Positions 44,181 to 52,987 of a stretch of 64,000 nucleotides of DNA are shown one piece after another; within the stretch, counting starts at the first letter, position 1; the number at the start of each line of letters is the position of its first letter. Origin of the DNA: Sphingorhabdus lutea (GTDB lineage: Bacteria > Pseudomonadota > Alphaproteobacteria > Sphingomonadales > Sphingomonadaceae); contig NZ_CP018154.1 of NCBI RefSeq assembly GCF_001889025.1, forward strand, positions 1,168,501 through 1,232,500, in the 5' to 3' direction. The notes beneath the pieces were generated by a model, which was not told the DNA's origin, made no database searches, and saw nothing but the letters and a program-made list of their open reading frames with translations. Both the position numbers and the translations under genes were made by a program.

Positions 44181-44900
44181 ATGAATAAATTTAGCAATAT
44201 AGTCATATTAACTGGCGCGGGGATTAGCGCAGAAAGCGGCATTGATACTTTCCGGTCCGAAGGCGGCCTTTGGGAACAACATCGGATAGAAGATGTTGCC
44301 ACGCCAGAGGCGTTTCAGCGTAATCCAGATTTAGTATATAAATTTTATGATGTGCGGCGCGAAGCCATTCAAAAGGCTCAGCCAAATGCCGCGCACATAT
44401 CGTTGGGCAAATTATGTAGAGAGTGGCACGGTGATTTGACGATTATAACGCAAAATGTTGATGATTTGCATGAACGTGGCGGGGCAGTGTCACAGGGAAA
44501 TGCCTATCTTATCCATATGCATGGGGAGCATTTATCCGCATGGTGCATGGCATGTGGTGAACGGCATTTTTGGCGGGAAAATTTGGCCCATCGACCGCCA
44601 TGCCCAACATGTCATAAACCCAATATGCTGCGCCCAGACATTGTTTGGTTTGGGGAAATGCCCTATCAATTGGGTGAAATTGATGCCGCGCTGCGCAGGG
44701 CGGATTTATTTGTATCCATTGGCACATCGGGCGCAGTCTATCCGGCGGGTGGATATGTGCGGCGGGCAAAAGCGGACGGCATTGCAACTTTGGAGTTAAA
44801 TTTAGAGCCCAGTAAAGGCAGCCATTATTTTGATGAGGCACGATATGGGCCGGCAACGCAAATTGTTCCCAAATGGGTGGAGGAGATTTTATCCTATTAA
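44181..44900 (+). CDS. cobB: NAD-dependent protein deacylase, sirtuin class III
   Basis: The 239-residue sirtuin removes acyl groups from protein lysines using NAD+. Motifs are GAGISAESGIDTFRS, TQNVDDLHERGG and the catalytic His in HMHGEH; zinc Cys pairs are CMAC and CPTC. The YxxR pair (FYDVRR) matches CobB/SIRT5 enzymes that also remove succinyl groups. Earlier in-frame ATGs at 44154 and 44172 are possible starts; none has a clear ribosome site. Confidence 0.92.
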   Translation: MNKFSNIVILTGAGISAESGIDTFRSEGGLWEQHRIEDVATPEAFQRNPDLVYKFYDVRREAIQKAQPNAAHISLGKLCREWHGDLTIITQNVDDLHERGGAVSQGNAYLIHMHGEHLSAWCMACGERHFWRENLAHRPPCPTCHKPNMLRPDIVWFGEMPYQLGEIDAALRRADLFVSIGTSGAVYPAGGYVRRAKADGIATLELNLEPSKGSHYFDEARYGPATQIVPKWVEEILSY

Positions 44901-44903
44901 ATT

Positions 44904-45677
44904 TTAAGCAGAACAGCTTTTACAGCTGGGATCTTTGGTTAATTTCATCGCGCGCATGGCGGGTTTTAACCCGTCAATAATATGGATTTTGCCCATGGGA
45001 CTTTCCCCAAAATTGGTGATAAGGCGTATCACCTCCATCGCGGCAAAATTGGCAATCATCGCGCACATTGCGCCAAGCACGCCTACATCGCTGCATGTGT
45101 CGCAATCCTCTGCATCAAATGCATCGCCCACAAAACACCGATAACAGGGCGCGGCCTCTTGCCATCCAAAAAAACTGCCCACCTGTCCTTGAAATTGGCC
45201 GATGGCGGCGCTGACCAAGGGGGTTTTTGTTTCAATGCACAAATCATTGATCAATAACCGCGTGGCAAAATTATCGCATCCGTCCAACACAACATCAACA
45301 TCGTCCAAAATGCTGCGGTCATGTTGTGCGGTAAGTCGTTTTTTTATTGGCACTATTTCAATATCGGGATTGAGTTGTTTCAACCGTTGCGTGGCTACAT
45401 CCACCTTAAATTTACCGATATCATTTTCGGTGAATAATATTTGACGCTGTAGGTTGGACAGGCTGACAATATCATCGTCAAACAATGTGATTTTGCCAAT
45501 GCCAGCCGCGGCCAAAGATTGTAATGCGGGGCAACCAATGCCGCCCGCGCCCACCACCAAAATATGCGCGGACATAATTTTTTGCTGCCCCACTGCGCCA
45601 ATATCTTTCAGCACAATATGGCGGGCATAGCGTTCAAGCTGTTTATCTGTAATATCCACGAATTTATTTTTTACCAA
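44904..45677 (-). CDS. moeB: MoeB/ThiF-type adenylyltransferase
   Basis: The 257-residue E1-like enzyme adenylates the C-terminus of a ubiquitin-like sulfur carrier (MoaD or ThiS). It has GAGGIGCPALQSLAAAG, FDDDIVSLSNLQRQ (with the conserved Asp and Arg) and zinc Cys pairs (CYRC, CKSC). No rhodanese domain is fused. It is convergent with cobB. MoeB and ThiF cannot be separated by sequence alone. Overlaps the upstream small exported protein by 7 bases. Confidence 0.9.
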   Translation of the reverse strand: MVKNKFVDITDKQLERYARHIVLKDIGAVGQQKIMSAHILVVGAGGIGCPALQSLAAAGIGKITLFDDDIVSLSNLQRQILFTENDIGKFKVDVATQRLKQLNPDIEIVPIKKRLTAQHDRSILDDVDVVLDGCDNFATRLLINDLCIETKTPLVSAAIGQFQGQVGSFFGWQEAAPCYRCFVGDAFDAEDCDTCSDVGVLGAMCAMIANFAAMEVIRLITNFGESPMGKIHIIDGLKPAMRAMKLTKDPSCKSCSA

Positions 45678-46069
45678 TTATATAGGATGCTGGCCCTATA
45701 CCATTTATCTTTATTGCCAAGTGGTTTTGATCGCAAATCACCAATTTTTTCACGTAATTGGTTTGCGCCAAATTCCTCCACTGCTGCACATCCATTGGCC
45801 ACAGGGGTCATTTGTTTTACATTGCCCTTTTCATCGACCAATAATAAAACCACAATTTTGAACGCTTCATAATGTTTAATGGGCGTGGCGGGCTTACATC
45901 CATTGGCCTTTGCAATTTTTTGCACTTTATTGATGCTGGCCTTTGTTGCTTTGGGTTTTTTGTGCCAAATTGCTTCTTCGACCTCAGATAAATTTTCTGG
46001 CAATGCGGGCGCATATTTAACTGGCTCGGCGTTAATCATGCTGCTTAAAAATAATGCTGATATAATCAT
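45671..46069 (-). CDS. Small exported protein with a TonB-C-terminal-like domain
   Basis: The 132-residue protein begins MIISALFLSSMINAEP, a short signal peptide. The C-terminal 60 residues (from FKIVVLLLVDEKGNVKQM) have the strand pattern and the Asp-x-x-Gly turn of a TonB C-terminal domain, including a conserved-looking Cys pair (CKPATP and GCAAVEE). It has no TonB N-terminal membrane anchor or Pro-rich spacer. The start at 46069 has AGGAG 9 bases upstream. The domain call is tentative. Confidence 0.6.
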   Translation of the reverse strand: MIISALFLSSMINAEPVKYAPALPENLSEVEEAIWHKKPKATKASINKVQKIAKANGCKPATPIKHYEAFKIVVLLLVDEKGNVKQMTPVANGCAAVEEFGANQLREKIGDLRSKPLGNKDKWYRASILYNW

Positions 46070-46188
46070 TGCTCTCACTCCTACATGGATCAAATTTATT
46101 ATAAAAAATAATTTGTCATAAAATAACCCAAAATGCCACAATTTTAATCTGCTTGATTACCACATTATTGGATGATTGATGCAGATGA

Positions 46189-46632
46189 TTATACGCCCGT
46201 TGAGCCAAATCCGCCCGTTCCGCGCACGGTATCGTCCAAAATCTCGACTTCGGCAATTTTTGCCTGTGTCACCGGTGCGACAATGATTTGGGCGATACGG
46301 TCACCGCGTTTAATGGCAAAATCATCCTCACCCAAATTGATCAATATCACCTTCACTTCACCGCGATAATCGCTGTCTATTGTGCCGGGGCTGTTCAAAA
46401 CGGTTATCCCATTTTTAAAGGCAAGGCCGGAGCGCGGGCGCACCTGAACCTCAAAACCTGGGGGGACAGCCATCGACAATCCTGTGGCAATGGCGGCGTG
46501 GCGGCCCACGCGCAGGGTGATATTTTCGGCGGCACAAATATCCATGCCTGCTGCGCCCGCGCTTTCATATTTGGGCAGGGGCAGGCCCGCACCATGATTT
46601 AATCTTTTAATTTGCAAGATGGTTTCAGACAT
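46189..46632 (-). CDS. dut: dUTP diphosphatase
   Basis: The 147-residue trimeric enzyme hydrolyses dUTP to dUMP and keeps uracil out of DNA. The five motifs are present: [40 protein letters not shown] and the flexible Gly-rich tail [10 protein letters not shown]. It lies 24 bases downstream of coaBC, the standard alphaproteobacterial order. Confidence 0.97.
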   Translation of the reverse strand: MSETILQIKRLNHGAGLPLPKYESAGAAGMDICAAENITLRVGRHAAIATGLSMAVPPGFEVQVRPRSGLAFKNGITVLNSPGTIDSDYRGEVKVILINLGEDDFAIKRGDRIAQIIVAPVTQAKIAEVEILDDTVRGTGGFGSTGV

Positions 46633-46656
46633 TATTTCCCCCGAAAATTTGAAATA

Positions 46657-47898
46657 TTATTTTTGAAAATGCTCGGCAATTTTGGCAATTAATTTCCTTG
46701 CCACCACATGTTTGGGCGCATCGGCCCATTGTTCATTGCCATTTTGGGTGACCAGCAAAATTTGGTTATTATCGCCGCCCATCACATCACCCGACACATC
46801 ATTGGCAACAATCCAATCGCACCCTTTTTTGGCAAGCTTAGCCGCCGCATGTTGGGATAATTTTTCGGTTTCCGCCGCAAAGCCGATTAAAAGGGGCGGG
46901 CGGTGATTGCTTTTGGCCAATCCCGTCAAAATATCAGGATTTTCGGTCAGCTTTAGGGGCGCTGGAGCATCGCCATTTTTCTTAATTTTTTGATCGGCGG
47001 CATCTGCGGTGCGCCAATCGGCAACGGCGGCGACCATGATGGCAACATCGCATGGCATGGCATTTTGAACCGCCCGTTCCATGTCACGCGCGCTTTCCAC
47101 ATCCATGCGGATAACCCCTGCTGGCGTTGTTAAATGCACCGGACCTGCCACCAAAATAACCTCTGCGCCGGCCTCCGCCGCTGCCTCTGCAATGGCGAAA
47201 CCCTGACGACCGGAGGACCGATTGGCGATATAGCGCACCGGATCAATGGGTTCATGCGTTGGGCCAGCGGTGATAACAATTTTTTTGCCATATAGGGGGC
47301 GATGCTGATGCTCTGCAAAATCGGGCTGTCCGGCAAGGGGCGCGTGCACAATATGCGTGCTGCCCAACATCGACATTATATGCGTGGTAATTTTTTCCGG
47401 ATCGGGCAGGCGGCCTGGACCATATTCGCCGCATGCCATGTCACCTTCATCGGGTTGCATGATATTGATGCCATCATCAGCCAATATTTTCATATTGCGC
47501 TGCGTTGCGGCATGTTGCCACATCCGCACATTCATGGCGGGCACGGCAAGCACGGGCTTATCGGTGGCAAGCAAGATGGTGGTCGCCAAATCATCGGCAA
47601 TGCCCGCCGCCATTTTGGCCATGATATTGGCCGTGGCGGGGCAAATGACAATTAAATCGGCCTGACGCGATAATTGAATATGGCCAATTTCGCTTTCTTC
47701 CTTCAGGTCGAACATATTGCCATAAACATGATCCTCGGTCAAAACGCCAAGCGACAATGGCGTAACAAATTCGGCCGCGCTTTTGGTCATCACCGCACGG
47801 ACCGATACGCCCTGTTTTTTCAATAAACGGACCAGCTCCAATGATTTATATGCCGCAATGCCGCCAGAAACGATAAGCAGGATGGATTTTTCAGTCAT
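46657..47898 (-). CDS. coaBC: Bifunctional phosphopantothenoylcysteine decarboxylase/phosphopantothenate-cysteine ligase
   Basis: The 413-residue enzyme carries out two steps of coenzyme A synthesis. The N-terminal flavin-dependent decarboxylase (about residues 1-180) has VSGGIAAYKSLELVR and AVPAMNVRMWQH, with the catalytic His/Cys in DEGDMACGEYGPGR. The C-terminal ligase (about 190-413) has ITAGPTHEPIDPVRYIANRSSG (region). The ATG at 47898 follows the ccdB stop by 4 bases; an in-frame GTG at 47913 would overlap ccdB. Confidence 0.95.
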   Translation of the reverse strand: MTEKSILLIVSGGIAAYKSLELVRLLKKQGVSVRAVMTKSAAEFVTPLSLGVLTEDHVYGNMFDLKEESEIGHIQLSRQADLIVICPATANIMAKMAAGIADDLATTILLATDKPVLAVPAMNVRMWQHAATQRNMKILADDGINIMQPDEGDMACGEYGPGRLPDPEKITTHIMSMLGSTHIVHAPLAGQPDFAEHQHRPLYGKKIVITAGPTHEPIDPVRYIANRSSGRQGFAIAEAAAEAGAEVILVAGPVHLTTPAGVIRMDVESARDMERAVQNAMPCDVAIMVAAVADWRTADAADQKIKKNGDAPAPLKLTENPDILTGLAKSNHRPPLLIGFAAETEKLSQHAAAKLAKKGCDWIVANDVSGDVMGGDNNQILLVTQNGNEQWADAPKHVVARKLIAKIAEHFQK

Positions 47899-47902
47899 AG
47901 GT

Positions 47903-48199
47903 TCAATATCCACTGATCAACATATCAAGCGCGTCAATAATCTCAAAACTATGTTTGGATAAATTAGCAATAGGCTTTGATAGTCTATTGCGCGGAATGG
48001 CAAATATCAATTGTGTTGATAAAATATATTGCTGTCCCTTTATTTCAAAGGTTGGATGAAGGCGGGTTACAGCGGTCATTCCACTATGGGGCAAAAGCGG
48101 CACAACAATGCGGGTATCAAAATCTTTTAAGATTTCGGTTTGGCAATCCAGCAAATATCCCTTGCCGCTTGCACCATAATATACGTCAAATCGCGCCAT
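47903..48199 (-). CDS. ccdB: CcdB-family toxin
   Basis: The 98-residue protein matches CcdB, a gyrase poison: MARFDVYYG at the start, RIVVPLLPHSGM in the middle and LSKHSFEIIDALDMLISGY (region) at the end. The C-terminal residues that contact gyrase in plasmid CcdB (Trp-Gly-Ile) are Ser-Gly-Tyr here, so target affinity may differ. The start overlaps the ccdA stop by 1 base (TAATG). The pair interrupts the ubiB-coaBC order. Confidence 0.88.
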   Translation of the reverse strand: MARFDVYYGASGKGYLLDCQTEILKDFDTRIVVPLLPHSGMTAVTRLHPTFEIKGQQYILSTQLIFAIPRNRLSKPIANLSKHSFEIIDALDMLISGY

Positions 48200-48450
48200 T
48201 AAATTTGACGATATTCATCATATGGCATGCCACTTTCCTGTATCCAATCATTCCAACTTTCCACTGCGGCCTTATTTTCCAATTTCCATTTTACCTCAAT
48301 TGCATGGCGTACTTCTTCGTTTAGGCCGCGTTCACATGCGCTGGAAATGTTGATGTTAAGCGATTTGGCTTGGGCGACAAGCTGGGTATTTAACGACACA
48401 TTGGTCGGTTTTTTCGTAGCATCTTTTTTTGATATTGCAGGTTTGTTCAT
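48199..48450 (-). CDS. ccdA: CcdA-family antitoxin
   Basis: The 83-residue protein has the CcdA layout: an N-terminal ribbon-helix-helix DNA-binding part (PTNVSLNTQLVAQAKSLNI) and a C-terminal toxin-binding tail (VESWNDWIQESGMPYDEYRQI, region) similar to CcdA/phage-type antitoxins. It would neutralise CcdB and repress the operon promoter. AAGGATG precedes the ATG. It is the first gene of the pair. Confidence 0.88.
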   Translation of the reverse strand: MNKPAISKKDATKKPTNVSLNTQLVAQAKSLNINISSACERGLNEEVRHAIEVKWKLENKAAVESWNDWIQESGMPYDEYRQI

Positions 48451-48470
48451 ATCGCATCCTTTATGCGCAT

Positions 48471-48499
48471 AATATATGTGTATAATGGATGCCTGTCAA
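48471..48499 (-). promoter_or_regulatory. ccdAB promoter
   Basis: On the reverse strand TTGACA (48499-48494) and TATATT (48476-48471) are separated by exactly 17 bases, a near-consensus sigma-70 promoter. Transcription would start about 20 bases before ccdA. The -35 overlaps the stop of the preceding unknown gene. An AT-rich TATACACATATA stretch inside it could be the CcdA operator. Confidence 0.75.
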
Positions 48500-49113
48500 A
48501 CATTGCTTTTAATATCAATAATTAAATAATCTTGTGAACTTAAACTTGGACTATAACCAAAATGTAGTAGGATATAATCAAAAATATCGCTATTTATTGT
48601 ATAGCCATTGACGAGCAGCGGTGTTGAGTAAACACCATCTGAACCACATACTAACATTAAAGGGCGACTGACTTTCGATTTAAGTAGATGTTCTCTAAAT
48701 GCTATTTCTTTCTTGCGTATTTGACGCGTAAGGCATTCTTGAAATGTTTCTGGCGTCCAGTTAAAATAATATCTGACAATATCGCCTGTTTTTTGCAGAT
48801 ATTTCATGCGGCGCATCGTTTGTTCGTGAATAATATTTGTGAATTCAGCACAAATCTCGTTGCCATCTTCCAATTTTAATGTGGCATCAGGTGGGTCACA
48901 CATTTCAATGCTACAGATATTGGGTAGCCCATCGCGTTTCATTATCCATTCATAAGATTCTTCAATCGCGGTTAGTTCAACATACGACCTATGCTCATTT
49001 CTCTCATCTGAGCGCGGGGTACTATATGCGTGCTGGCCACAATCAGGCATATCTTTTTCAGATTGTCGAAGGATTTTAATAACTTCATCATTCAATTTAT
49101 TTATGCCATTCAT
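48496..49113 (-). CDS. Unknown protein with possible PD-(D/E)xK-like motif
   Basis: I do not recognise this 205-residue protein. It is hydrophilic, has no signal peptide or membrane helix, and contains PPDATLKL (residues 74-81) followed by ICAEFTNI (Glu90). The Pro-Asp...Glu-x-Thr arrangement resembles PD-(D/E)xK nuclease cores in which the Lys is changed, but this is only a guess. Its ATG overlaps the ubiB stop by 4 bases (ATGA). It separates ubiB from the ccdAB pair, so it is probably part of the same inserted segment. Confidence 0.6.
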   Translation of the reverse strand: MNGINKLNDEVIKILRQSEKDMPDCGQHAYSTPRSDERNEHRSYVELTAIEESYEWIMKRDGLPNICSIEMCDPPDATLKLEDGNEICAEFTNIIHEQTMRRMKYLQKTGDIVRYYFNWTPETFQECLTRQIRKKEIAFREHLLKSKVSRPLMLVCGSDGVYSTPLLVNGYTINSDIFDYILLHFGYSPSLSSQDYLIIDIKSNV

Positions 49114-50657
49114 CCCCATTGCCCCATGGCTACCGCGCCAATTACACCGGCGATAATGGCGGTAAAGGCATATTTCCAAAATCCGTTACCATGTGATTTT
49201 TTATCCCAAATCAATTTCACAGGGGGCAGGGGCGGGGCTTCGGGAGCGCCGCCCTTTTTCGGCAATTGATCATCCAATCGGCGGATAATATCGGGGATAA
49301 GTTTTAATGTATCGGCCTGTTTTTTTAACCCATCGGCAATCATTGCCTCTGGCCCTAATTCATCGCGAATCCAATCACGAATATAGGGGGCGGAAACATC
49401 CCACATATTAATTTGCGGGTTTAAACTGGTCGCTATCCCTTCCACCATGACCATGGTTTTTTGCAGTAATAATAAATGAGGCTGCGTTTCCATGTCAAAA
49501 TCACGGGTAATGGCGAACAGGCTGTCCAACATTTGCCCCACGCTTAATTCCGCAACGGGTTTGCCGCGTGTCGGTTCACCCACCGCGCGAAGGGCCGTCG
49601 CAAATTCATCCACATTATGATAGCTTGGCACATATTGCGCCTCAAAATGGATTTCGGCCACGCGCTTATAATTTCCAGTGGTCAGGCCATATAAAATTTC
49701 GGCAAGCCAGAAACGAGCCTGTTTATTTATCCGCCCCATAATACCAAAATCAATGGCGACAATCGTTCCATCATCTTGTACAAATAAATTGCCCTGATGC
49801 ATGTCGGCATGGAAATATCCCTCTGCTATGGCTTGGTTCAGAAAGGTTAAAACCAATTTTTCGGCAATTTTATTCAAATCATGTCCGGCGGCTTTTAACG
49901 CATCAATATTGGAAATTTTGGTGCCATTAACCCATTGCAAAGTCATGACGCGACCTGATGTCCTGTCCCAATCAATTTTGGGGATGCTATATCCATCAAC
50001 CCCGTCCATCATTTCATGCAGTTCTGACGCGTTGGCGGCTTCCCGCCTTAAATCCAGCTCCCTTAATGTCCAACGTTTCAAATTGGCAATCACCAATTGC
50101 GGGCGCAGGCGGGCCGCCTCTCCACCCAATGCCTCTAAATGTACAGCCGCCCATTCATAGGTTTCAATATCACGGGCAAATTGTTCGCGAATTCCAGGGC
50201 GCAATACCTTTACCGCGACCTGTTTACCCTCATTTGTAATGGCGCGGTGCACCTGTGCTATGGATGCCGCGCCCACGGGAATGGGGTCAATTTGGCTGAA
50301 CAGTTGATCCGCAGGGGCGTTCAGGCTGCTGTCAATTTCGGCATAAATATCGTCAAATGATGCGGGGGGGAGTTGGTCCTGTAAAGTCAGCAAATTTTGG
50401 GCCGCCTCTGCACCAATAATATCGGGGCGAGTGGCCAAAGTTTGTCCTAATTTAATGGCCGCAGGGCCAATCGCCTTAAACGCGCCGGCATAGTCCGGCT
50501 CTTTTGGTTGTATTGTGCCAAAACGGGCAATGCGGAACAATCTTTTGACCTGTGGCGGGGTGTTGCGATCTGCCTCCAACCCGCGCAATGCGCCATGTTT
50601 GGCAAGGATACGCCCCCATTTGATTAGGCGATAAATATGCGTAGATGCCTTTGTCAT
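49110..50657 (-). CDS. ubiB: ABC1/ADCK-family kinase-like protein UbiB
   Basis: The 515-residue protein is needed for ubiquinone synthesis; the family has an atypical protein-kinase fold with ATPase activity. The KxGQ-type motif IKLGQTLATRPD, the Ala-rich loop PIPVGAASIAQVH, QVAVKVLRPG with the Lys, and HADMHQGN and AIDFGIMG near residues 300-320 are clear. Two hydrophobic segments at the C-terminus (ending near residue 515) anchor it to the membrane. It lies 9 bases after ubiE. Confidence 0.95.
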   Translation of the reverse strand: MTKASTHIYRLIKWGRILAKHGALRGLEADRNTPPQVKRLFRIARFGTIQPKEPDYAGAFKAIGPAAIKLGQTLATRPDIIGAEAAQNLLTLQDQLPPASFDDIYAEIDSSLNAPADQLFSQIDPIPVGAASIAQVHRAITNEGKQVAVKVLRPGIREQFARDIETYEWAAVHLEALGGEAARLRPQLVIANLKRWTLRELDLRREAANASELHEMMDGVDGYSIPKIDWDRTSGRVMTLQWVNGTKISNIDALKAAGHDLNKIAEKLVLTFLNQAIAEGYFHADMHQGNLFVQDDGTIVAIDFGIMGRINKQARFWLAEILYGLTTGNYKRVAEIHFEAQYVPSYHNVDEFATALRAVGEPTRGKPVAELSVGQMLDSLFAITRDFDMETQPHLLLLQKTMVMVEGIATSLNPQINMWDVSAPYIRDWIRDELGPEAMIADGLKKQADTLKLIPDIIRRLDDQLPKKGGAPEAPPLPPVKLIWDKKSHGNGFWKYAFTAIIAGVIGAVAMGQWG

Positions 50658-50666
50658 ATGCCTAGT

Positions 50667-51398
50667 TTATACTTTCCATCCGCTGTGAATGGCGACAAGT
50701 CCGCCCAAAATGGGGGTGACCTTTGTTTGGGTAAAGCCGGCATCTTTTATCATATTTTGAAATGTTGGCATGTCGGGAAAACGGCGGATGGATTCGATTA
50801 AATAACGATAGCTATCTTCATCATCGGCCAATAATTTGCCCAATTTAGGAACGATTTTATGTGAATATTGGTCATATATTTTGGCCATGCCGGGCCATTC
50901 CATGGTGGAAAATTCAAGACAGAAAAAACGTCCGCCATATCGCAATACACGATGTGCTTCACGCAATGCCTTGGGTATATCGGTCACATTCCTAATCCCA
51001 AATGCAATGCTATATGCGTCAAAATGCATGTCGGGAAAGCTTAGCTCCTCAGCATTTTGACGTGACCAGACAAGGCCATCCAACCCGCGTTCCATTGCGC
51101 GTTCAATGCCAACGTCGAGCATGTCTTGGTTAATATCCGACACGGTAATATTTGCGCCCGATGGTTCCATACGAAACGCAATATCGCCCGTGCCGCCCGC
51201 CATGTCCAAAATATCCTCGCCATTACGTGGGTTAATTTTGCGGACAAATTTATCCTTCCACAAACGGTGTAACCCGCCCGACATGGCATCATTCATCATG
51301 TCATAATTACGCGCAACATTGGAAAAGACATGGCCCACACGGCCTGTTTTCTCACTGGCATCAATTTCTTCATATCCAAATGAAACTTTGTCGGCCAT
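50667..51398 (-). CDS. ubiE: Demethylmenaquinol/2-polyprenyl-methoxy-benzoquinol methyltransferase
   Basis: The 243-residue SAM-dependent C-methyltransferase acts in ubiquinone synthesis. It has the SAM motif DMAGGTGDIAFR, the family signature RNYDMMNDAMSGGLHRLWKD and FGIRNVTDIPKALREAHRVL (regions). The ATG at 51398 has AAAGGAT upstream; the frame extends to 51416 with no better site. It is divergent from mutM and begins a ubiE-ubiB unit. Confidence 0.96.
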   Translation of the reverse strand: MADKVSFGYEEIDASEKTGRVGHVFSNVARNYDMMNDAMSGGLHRLWKDKFVRKINPRNGEDILDMAGGTGDIAFRMEPSGANITVSDINQDMLDVGIERAMERGLDGLVWSRQNAEELSFPDMHFDAYSIAFGIRNVTDIPKALREAHRVLRYGGRFFCLEFSTMEWPGMAKIYDQYSHKIVPKLGKLLADDEDSYRYLIESIRRFPDMPTFQNMIKDAGFTQTKVTPILGGLVAIHSGWKV

Positions 51399-51502
51399 AA
51401 AATATCCTTTATGCACTTATGATTTGTTGCGTCCATTGCCTTTATCTAGATAAGGATGATCGGGCAAATAGAAACCATATTTTTTACGATATTGGAGCGA
51501 TT

Positions 51503-52315
51503 GTGCCAGAATTACCTGAGGTGGAAACGACAATAAACGGATTGGTCCATTTTTTACAGGGCCGACGTTTGACAAGGGTGGAGACAAGGCGCGATAATTT
51601 GCGCTGGCCATTTCCGCCTGATTTACGTCAAAGGATGGAGGGCGCTTTTGTCACCAAATTAAGCCGAAGGGCCAAATATGGCCTAATCTTTACCGACCGC
51701 GATGATGTGATGATTTTCCATTTGGGTATGTCGGGCAAATGGCGCGTAGATGTGGATGAAATTGAAAAACATGATCATTTATTATTGGGAACTGATGATG
51801 GCCGATTATTGGCATTAAACGACCCGCGCCGTTTTGGCAGTGTGGACATATTGCCCGCGTCTGAAATAAATGAATATCCGCCCTTTGTGAAAATGGGGCC
51901 TGAGCCATTGGGCGGTGAATTTAATGCCGCCATGCTGCACGCGTCGTTAAAAGACAAAAAATGCACCATAAAGGCGGCGCTGCTTAACCAAAATATTGTC
52001 GCGGGGCTTGGCAATATTTATGTATGTGAGGCATTATATGCCGTGGGTTTGCATCCACAAAAATTGGCTTATGTCATTAAAATAAACAAAATTAAGGCGT
52101 TGGTGGAGGCGATAAAGGAAATTTTGGAACGTGCTATTGCCGCTGGTGGGTCGTCTTTACGCGATTTTGCCGCGCCGGACGGGGAACTGGGATATTTTTC
52201 GCACCAATGGAGCGTTTATGGCCGCGAAGGTCAGCAATGTAAATGTGGTGATATTATTATTCGCATCACACAGCAGGGCAGGTCGAGTTTTTTATGCCCC
52301 AAATGCCAAAAATAA
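51503..52315 (+). CDS. mutM: Formamidopyrimidine-DNA glycosylase
   Basis: The 270-residue enzyme removes 8-oxoguanine and other damaged purines. It starts at GTG 51503 with GGAG 5 bases upstream, giving Pro2-Glu3, the catalytic pair, in PELPEVETT. The Lys in RRAKYGLI, LNDPRRFG, LNQNIVAGLGNIY and the C-terminal CxC...CxxC zinc finger (CKCGD, CPKCQ) are intact. The longer frame from 51419 would bury the essential N-terminal Pro and is wrong. Upstream of rpsT, divergent from ubiE. Confidence 0.97.
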   Translation: MPELPEVETTINGLVHFLQGRRLTRVETRRDNLRWPFPPDLRQRMEGAFVTKLSRRAKYGLIFTDRDDVMIFHLGMSGKWRVDVDEIEKHDHLLLGTDDGRLLALNDPRRFGSVDILPASEINEYPPFVKMGPEPLGGEFNAAMLHASLKDKKCTIKAALLNQNIVAGLGNIYVCEALYAVGLHPQKLAYVIKINKIKALVEAIKEILERAIAAGGSSLRDFAAPDGELGYFSHQWSVYGREGQQCKCGDIIIRITQQGRSSFLCPKCQK

Positions 52316-52455
52316 TGAAAGATGGCAGATATAATTAGGTATAAATTTGTGAATTTACATTGACGCGGGTGGGCAAGGAAGGTAAAGGCCACATCTGATT
52401 TGGACGAGTCTTGCTACTCGCCCTTTATTTTGCATTATTTTTTGAGGTATCATTT

Positions 52456-52719
52456 ATGGCAAATACGCCGCAAGCACGTAAACGCATCCGTCGCAACGAA
52501 CGCCGCACGGTTATTAACAAAAACCGCGTTAGCCGCATTCGCACATATATTAAAAATGTGGAATCGGCTCTTGAAGCAGGCGACAAAAAAGCGGCCAGCG
52601 AAGCACTTGCAATTGTTCAGCCAGAATTGGCGCGCGGTGTTGCACGCGGCGTGGTTCATAAAAATACCGCATCACGTAAATATAGCCGTTTGAACAAGCG
52701 CGTTGCCGCTTTGGCATAA
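52456..52719 (+). CDS. rpsT: 30S ribosomal protein S20
   Basis: The 87-residue basic protein binds 16S r[20 protein letters not shown] at the start and [16 protein letters not shown] at the end are standard. GAGG lies before the ATG at 52456. A small hairpin, CGAGT/ACTCG (52405-52420), sits in the leader and could be an attenuator, since S20 synthesis is autoregulated in other bacteria. It lies next to dnaA, the usual alphaproteobacterial arrangement. Confidence 0.97.
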   Translation: MANTPQARKRIRRNERRTVINKNRVSRIRTYIKNVESALEAGDKKAASEALAIVQPELARGVARGVVHKNTASRKYSRLNKRVAALA

Positions 52720-52757
52720 TTTATAATTGCGATTTCGCACTTATTAAAAAATATTTT

Positions 52758-52790
52758 AGCCTGCTATGTCCGCATAGCGGGCTTTTATTA
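52758..52790 (+). terminator. Rho-independent terminator after rpsT
   Basis: AGCCTGCTATG (52758-52768) pairs with CATAGCGGGCT (52773-52783) with one G-U pair and a 4-base loop, followed by a short T run. Confidence 0.88.
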
Positions 52791-52843
52791 TATTTTGCCG
52801 ATTTTAATGCCGATTCGCAGCAGGCCAAGCTGTTAATGATAAG

Positions 52844-52987
52844 CTATGGATAAGCCATTTTACAGCTTTCGCCGCCTAAGGCCGCGCCCATCCATAATTC
52901 TTCGCCTTGGCTGAATAGATGGTTAGCCATTATTGATAAAAGAACAGAACGCAAATGCTGCGATTCGGATAATGGCTTATTAACCAT
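52844..52987 (-). CDS. Possible 47-residue protein upstream of dnaA
   Basis: A reverse-strand ATG at 52987 opens a 47-codon frame (MVNKPLSESQHLRSVLLS..., with GEELWMGAALGGE near the end). The composition looks protein-like and not random, but the ribosome site (ATAGGG) lies directly against the ATG. I recognise no family. It could be a real small gene or a fragment of a lost one. Confidence 0.35.
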   Translation of the reverse strand: MVNKPLSESQHLRSVLLSIMANHLFSQGEELWMGAALGGESCKMAYP

